Origin: Nitrospina sp.
Lineage (GTDB): Bacteria; Nitrospinota; Nitrospinia; Nitrospinales; VA-1
Assembly: GCA_018653085.1 (NCBI GenBank)
Contig: JABIAY010000059.1
Span: forward strand, 58,688 to 122,687
Direction of reading: 5' to 3'
Length of the DNA stretch: 64,000 nt
Part shown: one piece after another, positions 53,129 through 62,041 of the stretch
Numbering within the stretch: the stretch's first letter is position 1
Layout of the letters: every line of letters starts with the position of its first letter
Position numbers and translations under genes: made by a program
Notes under the pieces: generated by a model
What the model saw: only the letters and a program-made list of their open reading frames with translations
Told to the model about the DNA's origin: nothing
The model's database searches: none

Positions 53129-55162
53129 GTGAAGTTTTTTTCTAAACATGGAGTCTTGCTGGTTGGAATTCTTTGGGTGGTAGCCGGAGCACCTGAAGTT
53201 TTTGCGTTTTCCATTGGCGAGATTCAAGTTCAAAGTAAGTTTGGAGAAAAATTTAATGCTTCTTTTGAAGTTAATTTAGATTTTGACGGACCTGTAGAAG
53301 TGGGTCTGGGGGATGTGAGTGACTATAAGAGGTTGGGACTCGACAGGCAGGATATTATCGACGCTCTGGTTGCGGGTCTTGTCCCACCCGGTGAAGGACT
53401 GAGAAGAACCGTTCAAATTCGCTCCAGTAACCCCTTATTTTTTCCTTCGTTCAACCTTGTGGTTCGGGCAACTCATAACGGGGGAACCTTACTGGAAAAT
53501 TTTTTGGTAACCGTGGATTTTCAGCAAAGTCTGGCCTTGAATGTTCGCGGGGGCAAAAAAAAATCCCCCAAATTATCCAATGATGAGCCTCGGCAGGAGC
53601 CTCAAGAGCCTCTGAGTGATCAGGAAAAGATCTCACAGCCTGCGAAGATGCAACAGAAGGAAATGAAGCAGGTGTTGGACAAGGACCCCGATCAGGCTGT
53701 AGCGGCAGAACCTGAAAGCCCTCCCGGAACCCCAGAGCCAAAGACTCCAAGTGAAGAGCCAAAAGCCACCGCTGAGCAGGCCGAGGTCTTGCCCTCTGAA
53801 GCAATTGCTCCCGTTCCTGCCAAGGGCCAGATTATGCACCGAAGGCGTCTTTCGGGCGTTATCTGGGCTCATCCCAGACCCCTTCCTGATTTGACAGCAC
53901 CGAATACAGGGACTTCCACGCTGGTGGAAAAACCGGTTACGGAAACTGCGCAAAATATGCCCCCCTCAAATGGGGGATATGTTTTGAAAAAAGGAGAGGG
54001 GTTAGTTGCGATTTCCAGAAAACTCAAGGTTGGCAATTACCATCCGGCGCAGATTGCGGTCGCTATCTGGATGCATAATATTGATAAATTCATATTCGGC
54101 AATATCAACAGTATTCGGGAAGGGGTGCAACTGGATCTGGAAAACCTGGAGGAGCGCACGGCCGCTATTGACCTGACCACAGCAAGAAGTATTTTAAAAA
54201 GTCAAACTGTGGAGTGGAATCTTGCAAAAAGTGCTACTCCAGTTAAGAAGGCGAAAGTTCAGGAAAAAAGCATTGCTGCAATACCACTTCCTGTAGAAAG
54301 GCTGGAGGACCACGCAGACCTTTTTGAGCAAGTCCTGGGTTGGCAAACCACCTGGGAAAATATGGATATAGAAAGCCACCTGGCTCATTATCAGGACCTG
54401 GGAACTGAAAACCCATCTCAGGTCAGGAAGAAAAGGTTTCTCGCCCGGCATCCTGAACCCCGTCTTGAAACGTCATCCAAAATTCTGTTGTTGAAAGAAG
54501 GGAGTCCACTGGTATTTTTTGAACAGGAATTTTATTCAGGAACTCTGAAGAGCCGGGGCATGAAAGAACTGGAATGGACTCGCACCGATTCGGGCTGGAA
54601 AATACGCACAGAAAAATTTTACGAACTACCGGTTCATTCAGCATCTTTGGAAAATCCAGAGGAGTTGAAAGCGCATATCAATACAGAAAAGACTACTAAA
54701 CTTTCTTTCGTCATTCATGTATCCAGTCACGCAGATGAACCTTCGGCAGTTTCTTTGGTCAACCGATTACGGGAAAACGGATTTGATGCTTATGGGGTTC
54801 CGGTCAGAATTTCCAAGGAAATCCGGATTTACCGAACTTATGTGGGGCGATTTTCAGATTGGGATCAGGCCCAAAGGGTGGTTCGGATATTGAGAAAAAA
54901 ACCTTTCGGGGGTCATGCAACGGCTATTCCGTATCCCTTTGCATTGCAGGTTGGAGACGCCAGCTCGTTAACAGAGGCCAGAATGTTATTGGAATCTTTA
55001 CGGAAATCCGGATTGTCGGGTTTGCTGCTGGTTTCCTATGATGAGACGACTGGAATCCATTTCCGTGTGGTGGTGGGAGCGTTTAAAAAGGCAGATAATG
55101 CGACCTGGGTACTTCAGCAACTCAAACAGTCGGGTTTTACCGGCAAGTTGATTTCCCCGTAG
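53129..55162 (+). CDS. FimV-like protein with LysM-type, NTF2-like and two SPOR-like domains
   Basis: The 677 aa protein starts at GTG and has a signal peptide. It shows: a FimV N-terminal domain (about 24-140, 'FSIGEIQVQSKFGEKFNASF'); a Pro/Glu-rich linker; a LysM-like FimV segment (about 288-345, 'GGYVLKKGEGLVAISRKLKV'); a Cds6/NTF2-like section (about 400-515, 'VLGWQTTWENMDIESHLAHY'); and two SPOR-like peptidoglycan-binding repeats (about 535-677). FimV organises polar pili in gammaproteobacteria, but no pilus genes are near and the TPR tail of FimV is replaced. Probably a peptidoglycan-linked scaffold. Confidence 0.8.
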   Translation: MKFFSKHGVLLVGILWVVAGAPEVFAFSIGEIQVQSKFGEKFNASFEVNLDFDGPVEVGLGDVSDYKRLGLDRQDIIDALVAGLVPPGEGLRRTVQIRSSNPLFFPSFNLVVRATHNGGTLLENFLVTVDFQQSLALNVRGGKKKSPKLSNDEPRQEPQEPLSDQEKISQPAKMQQKEMKQVLDKDPDQAVAAEPESPPGTPEPKTPSEEPKATAEQAEVLPSEAIAPVPAKGQIMHRRRLSGVIWAHPRPLPDLTAPNTGTSTLVEKPVTETAQNMPPSNGGYVLKKGEGLVAISRKLKVGNYHPAQIAVAIWMHNIDKFIFGNINSIREGVQLDLENLEERTAAIDLTTARSILKSQTVEWNLAKSATPVKKAKVQEKSIAAIPLPVERLEDHADLFEQVLGWQTTWENMDIESHLAHYQDLGTENPSQVRKKRFLARHPEPRLETSSKILLLKEGSPLVFFEQEFYSGTLKSRGMKELEWTRTDSGWKIRTEKFYELPVHSASLENPEELKAHINTEKTTKLSFVIHVSSHADEPSAVSLVNRLRENGFDAYGVPVRISKEIRIYRTYVGRFSDWDQAQRVVRILRKKPFGGHATAIPYPFALQVGDASSLTEARMLLESLRKSGLSGLLLVSYDETTGIHFRVVVGAFKKADNATWVLQQLKQSGFTGKLISP

Positions 55163-55200
55163 AGCGAAGTTTCTAAACAGAGGGAATGAGGAAATAAAAA

Positions 55201-55234
55201 AAACCGCTCACCTTCTGGTGAGCGGTTTAATTTT
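55201..55234. terminator. Bidirectional terminator
   Basis: AAACCGCTCACC-TTCT-GGTGAGCGGTTT, with A-run on the left and T-run on the right. It should end both the FimV-like gene and the convergent HU gene. Confidence 0.93.
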
Positions 55235-55246
55235 TTGACGAAAGAA

Positions 55247-55525
55247 TTATAGGGAGCTTTTCAAAGTAGGAGCTGGTTTAAAGCCAACTGTTTTACTGGC
55301 TTTAATTTTTATTTCCTCACCGGTCTGAGGATTCCGACCTTTTCTTGCTTTCCGGCTTCTAACCGTAAAGGTCCCAAAACTGGGATAAGCAAACCGTTTT
55401 TCTTTCTTGATCGCTTTAGAAATAGTTTCAAAGGCGGCGTCGATTACATCTCCCGTTAATCGTTTGGTCAGGCCATCGTCTTTACAACTTTTAATTACTG
55501 CGCTGATTAATTCATCTTTAGTCAA
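55247..55525 (-). CDS. HU/IHF-family DNA-binding protein
   Basis: The 92 aa protein starts at TTG, after a strong GAGGAGGGG. It has the HU helices ('DVIDAAFETISKAIKKEKRF') and beta-arm ('FGTFTVRSRKARKGRNPQTG'). It bends and compacts DNA. Whether it is HU or an IHF subunit cannot be told from sequence alone. Confidence 0.93.
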   Translation of the reverse strand: MTKDELISAVIKSCKDDGLTKRLTGDVIDAAFETISKAIKKEKRFAYPSFGTFTVRSRKARKGRNPQTGEEIKIKASKTVGFKPAPTLKSSL

Positions 55526-55823
55526 AGCTTGTCCCCTCCTCTCAAATCAGGTTATACGGCTGGTGCATTATTATGAAACCTTCATCAAATGTCAAACAAA
55601 AAAAAGAACCCGTATCCATTTGAGCCCTTTATTGAGTGGGCGAATTCGACCCCTCTGCATTGAGTGTGATAAAATACGGTTTGAATTTATAAGAGTTTTA
55701 GGCCTATATTTTTATTCCAATCAGGAGTAAAAAAAGCTGGTTTTTTTTAATAGCTTGTCAGGGTATTTTCCGGTATGTGTTATTAATTTAAAGAGATACC
55801 AGATATACACTTGGAGGTAGGAT

Positions 55824-56375
55824 ATGGCAGTACTGAAGGTCGCTAAACTGGGCAACCCTGTTTTAAGACAGGTTGCCAGGCAAGTGGATTTGAAAGAGCT
55901 GACCGACCCGAAAGGGGAACTGCAGAATTTTATAGATGATATGGTCGACACCATGCGTGAAGAGGGAGGTGTTGGCTTGGCCGCTCCGCAGGTCAATCGT
56001 TCCATACAAGTTGTGGTACTGGAGGTTGCGGGTAATGAGAGGTATCCTGAAGAGGCTCCTATCCCCGTGACAGCCCTGATCAATCCCGTGTTGTCGGATT
56101 TTAGCGAGGAAAGGGTTCTGGGATGGGAAAGCTGTTTGAGTCTCAGTGATTTTAGGGGGCTGGTTCCGAGATTCGCATCGCTAACGCTCAATGCTTACGA
56201 CCGGGAAGGAAACAAGGTGGAAAAACAGGCAACCGGTTTCGAGGCGGTAGTTTTGCAACATGAAATTGACCACCTGAACGGCAAGGTATTTTTGGACCGC
56301 ATGGAAGATCTTACGCAACTGGCCTACCTGGAAGAATTCGAAGAATTCTGGGTGAAAAAAGATACGGTCCCGTAA
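55824..56375 (+). CDS. def: Peptide deformylase
   Basis: The 183 aa protein has the three motifs: GVGLAAPQVN, WESCLSL (metal Cys104; the usual EGCLS has Ser for Gly), and HEIDH (His146, Glu147, His150). It removes the formyl group from new proteins. A strong GGAGG site precedes ATG. Normally linked with fmt, which is not here. A small unknown gene follows after ten bases. Confidence 0.96.
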   Translation: MAVLKVAKLGNPVLRQVARQVDLKELTDPKGELQNFIDDMVDTMREEGGVGLAAPQVNRSIQVVVLEVAGNERYPEEAPIPVTALINPVLSDFSEERVLGWESCLSLSDFRGLVPRFASLTLNAYDREGNKVEKQATGFEAVVLQHEIDHLNGKVFLDRMEDLTQLAYLEEFEEFWVKKDTVP

Positions 56376-56385
56376 AAAAAGGGGG

Positions 56386-56730
56386 ATGGAGTTGGACAAT
56401 TGTCTGGAAGAAGAGATTTTGCATTTGTATCAGGAGCCGATGATAGGTGCTACCTATACCAATACCTACGGGGAAGAGAACATCTGCAACCTGGTTGAGA
56501 AATACCGTAGCCTCAATGAATCAAGGGAGATGCTGGACATGCTGATCGGTTTTTCCCAATCCACCGATTTGGCGACCTGTTTCATCTCAGTGGGAGTTTT
56601 ACATGCTCTGGGAAAAAGTGAAGAGGTTCAAGAAGCCTACCGCTGGGCCAAAACGCAGGAAGACTCGAGCCGGATTATCAGTCATTTCGATATTGGAAAG
56701 TCAGTCGCCGATTATTTTATATCGGCCTGA
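56386..56730 (+). CDS. Hypothetical acidic helical protein
   Basis: The 114 aa product is soluble and mostly helical by composition ('LVEKYRSLNESREMLDMLIG'). I do not recognise it. It follows def closely, so it may share the transcript. The ribosome site GGGGG lies directly against ATG. It overlaps the convergent MFS gene by 19 bases. Confidence 0.6.
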   Translation: MELDNCLEEEILHLYQEPMIGATYTNTYGEENICNLVEKYRSLNESREMLDMLIGFSQSTDLATCFISVGVLHALGKSEEVQEAYRWAKTQEDSSRIISHFDIGKSVADYFISA

Positions 56731-58043
56731 ATATCGTGATCCCCTGTTACAGGGTTTGGGTTGAATCCGCTTGGGTCAACAGGGCATACAGAGCCTATGC
56801 ATTGACCCTGCTTAAATCTGTTCTGGAGAAAAATCAGAAATCCTGACCATAAAATCCCCGGTAGAGCGACTCCTCCCGCCATCCACAACGCGATCTGGCT
56901 AATGTCCATGCCCCAGCCGTCTGCGGCATAGCCCACACCCCAGTTGCTAAAGCCCATAACCAGGGTCAACAGAGCAAGTTCAAAGCTGAAAACACGGCCC
57001 AGGTAATGGTCTGGTGCAGAGAGGTGTATCAGGGCCGAACTGAATACCCAAATGATGGAGCCGAACAGGGTGGCAAGGGCAACTCCGAGCGAAAGTGTCC
57101 AGATACTGTGGGAGGTGGCAATGAATAGGTACGAAAAAGCTTTCAGAAAAAATGCGGCGGCAATTGCCCATCGTAAAACCGAAGCGGTTTCCCCGAATAT
57201 CCGCTTGACCAGAACCGGCCCCAGGGCGGCCCCCAAACCCCGTGCGGAATAAAGAATGCCGATTCCCAATGGGAGGGAAACGGACAACATCTGGCTGGCC
57301 ATTAGGGGAATCAAAGTCATGATGCCTCCTGCCACTGCCAGACCGGCCTTTAATAATGACAATACCAGAACCATCGGTTCGTCTCTCAAAAAGCGCATGG
57401 CATCAAGCAGTTCCCCGGTTTGTTTTGGTGAAACTGTTTTCGTCGATTTTTTCTGGCTTGGAATTTTTGCAAGGAACCAGGCCGAAAGGATAAATGTGCC
57501 TGCGTCCAATATAAAGGCAACTTTTATCCCGAAAAAATAGACGATCACTCCGCCCAAGGCGGCACCAAAGGCCAGCATGACCGACCAGGTTGATCCGCTC
57601 AATGCGTTGGCGGTAACCAGATCTTTTTTCGGAACGAGAGAGGGGATGATGGCGCTTCGGGCAGGTTCAAAAAAACCTGACAGCGAAATCTCAACAATGA
57701 CCAGAGCATAAACCAGCCACAACGTATTCCGATCTTCCACCAGAAGGAATCCCAGCACCACCACGCAACGCAACAAGTCGCTGACGATCATTACTGTTTT
57801 TCGGCTAACACGGTCCACAACCACTCCGGCTATGGGGCTGACCAGAACAATAGGCAGGAGCTTTGCCATCATGGCACCGGCCATGGCCATTCCGGAATCG
57901 CTGAGTTTCAGGATCAGCGCGTAAATGGCGATACTATTCAGCCAGTCTCCCAGTTCAGACACCACTTGGCCGTACCACAGGTTGCGGAATGAAGAGTTTT
58001 GCTGTAACAGGCGAAAATAACCGACTGTATTTTTGCTTTGCAT
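56712..58043 (-). CDS. MFS transporter (MFS_3, enterobactin-exporter-like)
   Basis: The 443 aa protein has 10-12 membrane helices with the MFS loop 2-3 motif 'GVVVDRVSRKTVMIVSDLLR'. A second half follows, 'LPLGIGILYSARGLGAALGP'. This matches the EntS-like MFS_3 group that exports small molecules such as siderophores or drugs. The substrate is unknown. No siderophore genes are near. Confidence 0.87.
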   Translation of the reverse strand: MQSKNTVGYFRLLQQNSSFRNLWYGQVVSELGDWLNSIAIYALILKLSDSGMAMAGAMMAKLLPIVLVSPIAGVVVDRVSRKTVMIVSDLLRCVVVLGFLLVEDRNTLWLVYALVIVEISLSGFFEPARSAIIPSLVPKKDLVTANALSGSTWSVMLAFGAALGGVIVYFFGIKVAFILDAGTFILSAWFLAKIPSQKKSTKTVSPKQTGELLDAMRFLRDEPMVLVLSLLKAGLAVAGGIMTLIPLMASQMLSVSLPLGIGILYSARGLGAALGPVLVKRIFGETASVLRWAIAAAFFLKAFSYLFIATSHSIWTLSLGVALATLFGSIIWVFSSALIHLSAPDHYLGRVFSFELALLTLVMGFSNWGVGYAADGWGMDISQIALWMAGGVALPGILWSGFLIFLQNRFKQGQCIGSVCPVDPSGFNPNPVTGDHDIQADIK

Positions 58044-58176
58044 ACAAAATTCCTGGGAAAAAGCCGATGGCGGGAAGCGCTGAACCCATACTAAAGAGCT
58101 CCGTATAAATCTGCAACTGGAATTCGTTTTCGGGGTCTGGTATGTTTATCAGAATAAACTAAGGATAAAGAGCTCC

Positions 58177-58713
58177 ATGGAAGAAGAACCAATGGAAGAA
58201 GAACCAATACTACAGGAAATTGAGGATGCTAAAGAGAAATTGATCAGCAGGATTTCTCTTTGGGTTTCTCTGCTTCTGACAACCGCTATAGTGATCTGGT
58301 ATTACCAGGCCAACCCCCCGGACTCGCCTGAAGTGGTGCGGATGAGAGTGTTTTTTAAAGAAAAAAACCGGGAGGTGATGAAGTTTATTAACGTGGGTCG
58401 AAATGAGCAAATCGCGTTTGCTTATAAAAACAAGCATCCCTTCTACAAGAACTATATCAAGGCTTCCACTGTAGAGCAGGAAAGGATTCGCTCCCTCATC
58501 CATATATCTACAGATTTCACGCCGAATCAGTACTGGTTCAACCTTGTGTTCATGTGGGTGATTGTTTTCACCACCTTCTGGTTTCTCGGTCTGATGACAG
58601 AGGCCTGCATTGTGCTCGCGCGTCGCAATTCAGAAGCACGCATAAAAAACTACCAGAAGGAAAAAGAAAGAGAACGCCAGCGTAATACTCCTTCGGGACA
58701 CGAAGGTGAATGA
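58177..58713 (+). CDS. Two-helix inner-membrane protein of unknown function
   Basis: The 178 aa product has an acidic N-terminus, in which MEEEP is repeated by a 15-base tandem duplication (Met 58177 or 58192 could start). A membrane helix (about 30-48), a soluble section of about 70 residues, a second helix (about 120-142) and a basic coiled tail (about 150-172) follow. I do not recognise the family. It precedes a sterol-desaturase-family gene. Confidence 0.6.
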   Translation: MEEEPMEEEPILQEIEDAKEKLISRISLWVSLLLTTAIVIWYYQANPPDSPEVVRMRVFFKEKNREVMKFINVGRNEQIAFAYKNKHPFYKNYIKASTVEQERIRSLIHISTDFTPNQYWFNLVFMWVIVFTTFWFLGLMTEACIVLARRNSEARIKNYQKEKERERQRNTPSGHEGE

Positions 58714-58765
58714 TCAGCATAACGGGCTGGACCCGACTAGTTCGCATATTGCATGAGTGAAAATT

Positions 58766-59584
58766 ATGGATGCCAATCAAATTCGGTTTGCGATTTTTTT
58801 AGCTATATTTTTGTTGATGCTGGGACTGGAGTCTGTCATTCAGCGCCACCCTACCGTTGACGTCAAGACTCGTCGGCTAAAAATTAATTTGGCTTTAACC
58901 GGTATCGATATTCTTGTGGTGCGCTTGTTTTTCGGTGCGGCGGCAGTTGGAGCCGCCCAATTCGCCGGGGAAAGGGGATGGGGGCTGTTCAACTACCTCG
59001 AATGGCCGGAGGGTCTGGAAACTTTTTTTTGCGTGATCATTCTGGACCTGATGATTTATATCCAGCATGTAGTGCTACATATGATCCCTTTTTTCTGGCG
59101 CTTTCATATTGTGCATCATTCCGATCTCGATCTGGATGTTTCATCCGGGTTGCGGTTTCACCCCATAGAGATATTGGGGTCCATGCTGTATAAAATAGGG
59201 TTGGTCTTTGCCCTCGGTCCTTCCACGACAACGGTTTTGATCTTCGAGGCGATTCTAAATGGAATGGCCCAGTTTTCCCATTCCAATATTACTTTGCCTG
59301 AGAGTCTTGACCGCCTGTTAAGATATATAATCGTTACGCCGGACATGCATCGTATTCATCATTCGGTGGAGAAAGAGGAAACCAATTCCAACTTTGGTTT
59401 CAACCTGTCTGTCTGGGACCGGATATTGGGGACCTATGTTCCTGACGCATTGAAACCGCAATCCCGGATTGTAATCGGGGTCAGCCAGTTTCGCACCAGT
59501 GAGGAAGTGTCTTTCAAGAATTTAATGATGATGCCGTTCAGGAAAGTTCCGCAAAACTACTCACTTTCACCTGAAGAAAAATAA
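58766..59584 (+). CDS. Sterol-desaturase/fatty-acid-hydroxylase family membrane protein
   Basis: The 272 aa protein has four or so helices and the di-iron histidine clusters HVVLH, FHIVHH and HRIHH (with a later His), as in the FA_hydroxylase family. It would hydroxylate or desaturate a lipid. The start is put at ATG 58766; GTG 58757 is also in frame. Pyruvate kinase follows after nine bases, so they may share a transcript, though the functions are unrelated. Confidence 0.9.
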   Translation: MDANQIRFAIFLAIFLLMLGLESVIQRHPTVDVKTRRLKINLALTGIDILVVRLFFGAAAVGAAQFAGERGWGLFNYLEWPEGLETFFCVIILDLMIYIQHVVLHMIPFFWRFHIVHHSDLDLDVSSGLRFHPIEILGSMLYKIGLVFALGPSTTTVLIFEAILNGMAQFSHSNITLPESLDRLLRYIIVTPDMHRIHHSVEKEETNSNFGFNLSVWDRILGTYVPDALKPQSRIVIGVSQFRTSEEVSFKNLMMMPFRKVPQNYSLSPEEK

Positions 59585-59593
59585 GGAGCGGTT

Positions 59594-61024
59594 ATGGCGA
59601 CTAGGTTGACAAAAATTGTGGCAACGCTGGGGCCCGTCAGTGGCAGTAAAACGGTTATCCGCAATCTGGTGGCAAAGGGAGTCAATATATTCAGGCTCAA
59701 CCTTTCCCACGGGGACCATGAAACCGTTCGGCAATGGATTCAATGGATTCGCGAAGCAGAAAAGGAGCGCCACACTTTTATCGGAGTTCTCCTGGATCTT
59801 CAGGGCCCAAAAATTCGTGTGGGAAAATTCGAGCAGGGCTCCATTCACTTGAAGCGTGGTCAAAGGGTGGTTTTTACCACGGAAAAAAAGGTGGGGAGTC
59901 CTTCTCTGGTTCCCGTCCAATACATGCACTTCCATAAAGAAGTAGACATTGGCAACCGGATTTATCTGGATGATGGAAAGCTCAGCGGAGTCGTGAAAGG
60001 CATTTCCGGACAGCGGGTGGAGGTTGAAATCCTGGTTGGGGGAACGTTGTCGGACCATAAGGGATTGAATCTTCCGGATGCTTGCCTCAGCGCAGACCCG
60101 ATAACGGCTAAAGACAAGAAGGATCTTAAGTTCGGTATTCAAGAAGGGGTGGATCTGGTGGCGTTATCTTTTGTCGGTTCAGCGAAAGATGTGCAACGGC
60201 TACGCGGTATGATCCGGAAGGAAGGCGGAAAAGGGGTAGAGGTCATTGCGAAAATTGAACGTAAGCAGGCGGTGGAAAACCTGGAAGAAATTGTAGAGGC
60301 CGCCGATGGTGTCATGGTTGCCCGAGGCGACTTGGGAATTGAGATTTCCCTGACTGAGGTTCCGGTGGTTCAGCAGAGAATTTTGCGGGAAGGTGCCAAA
60401 CATTCCAAACCGGTGATCGTTGCTACACAGATGCTGGAATCGATGATTGAAAATTCACGTCCGACTCGTGCGGAAGTTTCGGATGTGGCCAGTGCGGTTA
60501 TGGATTGTGCCGATGCGGTCATGCTTTCAGGAGAAACGGCGGTAGGCAAACATGCGGTCGCGGCAGTGGGGGTGATGGTTGAAACGGCACTGACTACCGA
60601 AGCTTATATGGCGGAATCGAAAATGATCGAACCCTGGAACCGGTTTTTTAAGGAAGATCCAAGTATTAACGCAGGCATCACCTATTCTGCCAATCGCATG
60701 GTGGAGTTGTTGCACGCTAAAGCCATGGTAATATTTACCCTCAGTGGGGGAACGGCAAAAATGGTGGCAAGCCCGAAACCGATGGTTCCGATATTCTCGT
60801 TTACCTCCAGTTTGCAAAGGGCGCGTCTGTTGAATCTGGTGCGCGGAGCCGTTCCCTTTTTGGTTGAGGAAGACCGGCACCTGTTACTGCATATAGAAGA
60901 AATAATCACTATGCTGAAAAATAAAAGGCTGGTGAAAAAGGGGGACCGGGTGGTGGTCACAACGGGAATCCCGGTTAACATTCCCAACTGGACTAATGTG
61001 ATCCGGGTGGAAGAGGTCCCCTAA
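59594..61024 (+). CDS. pyk: Pyruvate kinase
   Basis: A full-length 476 aa enzyme: 'TKIVATLGPVSGSKTVIRNL', 'FRLNLSHGDHE', the catalytic 'EVIAKIERKQAVENLEEIVE' (Lys), 'GVMVARGDLGIEISLTEVP', 'VIVATQMLESMIENSRPTRA' and 'DAVMLSGETAVGKHAVAAV', with a C-terminal allosteric domain. It makes pyruvate and ATP in glycolysis. Two tiny membrane protein genes follow. Confidence 0.98.
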   Translation: MATRLTKIVATLGPVSGSKTVIRNLVAKGVNIFRLNLSHGDHETVRQWIQWIREAEKERHTFIGVLLDLQGPKIRVGKFEQGSIHLKRGQRVVFTTEKKVGSPSLVPVQYMHFHKEVDIGNRIYLDDGKLSGVVKGISGQRVEVEILVGGTLSDHKGLNLPDACLSADPITAKDKKDLKFGIQEGVDLVALSFVGSAKDVQRLRGMIRKEGGKGVEVIAKIERKQAVENLEEIVEAADGVMVARGDLGIEISLTEVPVVQQRILREGAKHSKPVIVATQMLESMIENSRPTRAEVSDVASAVMDCADAVMLSGETAVGKHAVAAVGVMVETALTTEAYMAESKMIEPWNRFFKEDPSINAGITYSANRMVELLHAKAMVIFTLSGGTAKMVASPKPMVPIFSFTSSLQRARLLNLVRGAVPFLVEEDRHLLLHIEEIITMLKNKRLVKKGDRVVVTTGIPVNIPNWTNVIRVEEVP

Positions 61025-61069
61025 AAGCTAACTACCATTTCTAATTCTTTTTCTCCTGTAAGGAGCCGT

Positions 61070-61279
61070 ATGTCTCCCCGATATTATTTAGGCACTGCGA
61101 TTCTGGTTGCGGTTCTTACGCTGGCTATCAGCGTATGGAAGAAAAAGCAGACCAGGCGCGAAATTTTCATGGTTATGGTGAAAGTGATCCTGGCTTTGGC
61201 TGTAATCGCCGGTGGAGTTTTTGGTGTGGCTCAACTGCTCGCTTTCCTGGGTGTGGCCCAGTCGGGATTTTTTTTATGA
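61070..61279 (+). CDS. Small membrane protein A, 69 aa
   Basis: Two membrane helices ('YLGTAILVAVLTLAISVW' and 'MVKVILALAVIAGGVFGV') separated by a basic loop (KKKQTRRE). A strong ribosome site (AAGGAG) precedes ATG. Its stop overlaps the start of the next small gene. Function unknown. Confidence 0.7.
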   Translation: MSPRYYLGTAILVAVLTLAISVWKKKQTRREIFMVMVKVILALAVIAGGVFGVAQLLAFLGVAQSGFFL

Positions 61280-61506
61280 GTACTCAACCCTCAGATATGT
61301 CAGGGTTCATGATCGGTATCCTGGTCCTGTTTTTTTTGATGATCTCCTACTGTGTGGGAGTAATGGTCCACTCGGCCCTGATGTATGAAGACAAGAATAA
61401 TATTGGAAAAGACAGCCGGAGGGGATGGGTATTGAGCATGGTCGTAGGGACCGGCATCACAGGATGGATGTTTTATTACGGGTACTATATGAATTTTTTA
61501 AGATAG
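61276..61506 (+). CDS. Small membrane protein B, 76 aa
   Basis: ATG 61276 overlaps the previous stop (ATGA), so translation is coupled. Two membrane helices flank a cytoplasmic or periplasmic loop 'MYEDKNNIGKDSRRGW'. A longer in-frame version starting at 61135 would run through gene A and is rejected. Unknown function; the pair may form a small complex. Confidence 0.7.
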   Translation: MSTQPSDMSGFMIGILVLFFLMISYCVGVMVHSALMYEDKNNIGKDSRRGWVLSMVVGTGITGWMFYYGYYMNFLR

Positions 61507-61515
61507 GGGTGTTTT

Positions 61516-61866
61516 TTAAAGCGACAGAAGATCAACCAGCCTCTGGCAGTCATTTTTATACCCGAGGAATTCCTCGACATCCTCGTCACTCAAATCATCT
61601 GTCATATTTTCTTCAATCAATTCCATAGCGTCGTTCAGTCCGGCTGCAACGACATCCAGGTCGGTTTCGGTCAACGCATAAATCGACCCGCTTTGCTTGA
61701 GTTTGTCAAACACCCGCACATATCGGGCCTTGAAATTTGTGAGCTCGTTCTTTTTTTCAGGAGACAACTCTTGCTTGAGCTCGGTACTCATGTCCGAGAT
61801 TGAATCGTTCAGGGCCATTTTAATAATTTCGATTTCTTTGTCTGCGATGGATGCGAGTGATTTCAT
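61516..61866 (-). CDS. Hypothetical acidic helical protein
   Basis: The 116 aa product is soluble, acidic and helical, with 'AMELIEENMTDDLSDEDVEE'. I do not recognise it. It converges with small membrane protein B, with only nine bases between the two stops. Confidence 0.6.
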   Translation of the reverse strand: MKSLASIADKEIEIIKMALNDSISDMSTELKQELSPEKKNELTNFKARYVRVFDKLKQSGSIYALTETDLDVVAAGLNDAMELIEENMTDDLSDEDVEEFLGYKNDCQRLVDLLSL

Positions 61867-61979
61867 GCTTTCCTGTATTCAAAATTAAAGTTGCTGGTTG
61901 ATTCTATAGTTTTACCATAAGTCTGCCCCAGGTCGCATGAAAATTTGAAGGGCAAGGCTGGTTTGTGGATGAGGCGTTC

Positions 61980-62038
61980 AAAAAAGCCGAGCCGACTCAT
62001 AACGAGGGATCTCCGTATGAGCCGGCAAGCGGTTTTTC
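61980..62038 (-). terminator. Terminator for the Hsp20 gene
   Basis: Arms GCCGACTCAT (61991-62000) and ATGAGCCGGC (62017-62026) pair with one mismatch. On the minus strand GGC-TTTTTT follows. A run of T also occurs on the plus side, so it may work both ways. Confidence 0.75.
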
Positions 62039-62041
62039 AGC

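Noticed and set aside
61135..61275. N-terminal extension of small membrane protein B
   Set aside because: The frame runs out of phase through small protein A, which has its own ribosome site and helices; ATG 61276 fits a coupled start.
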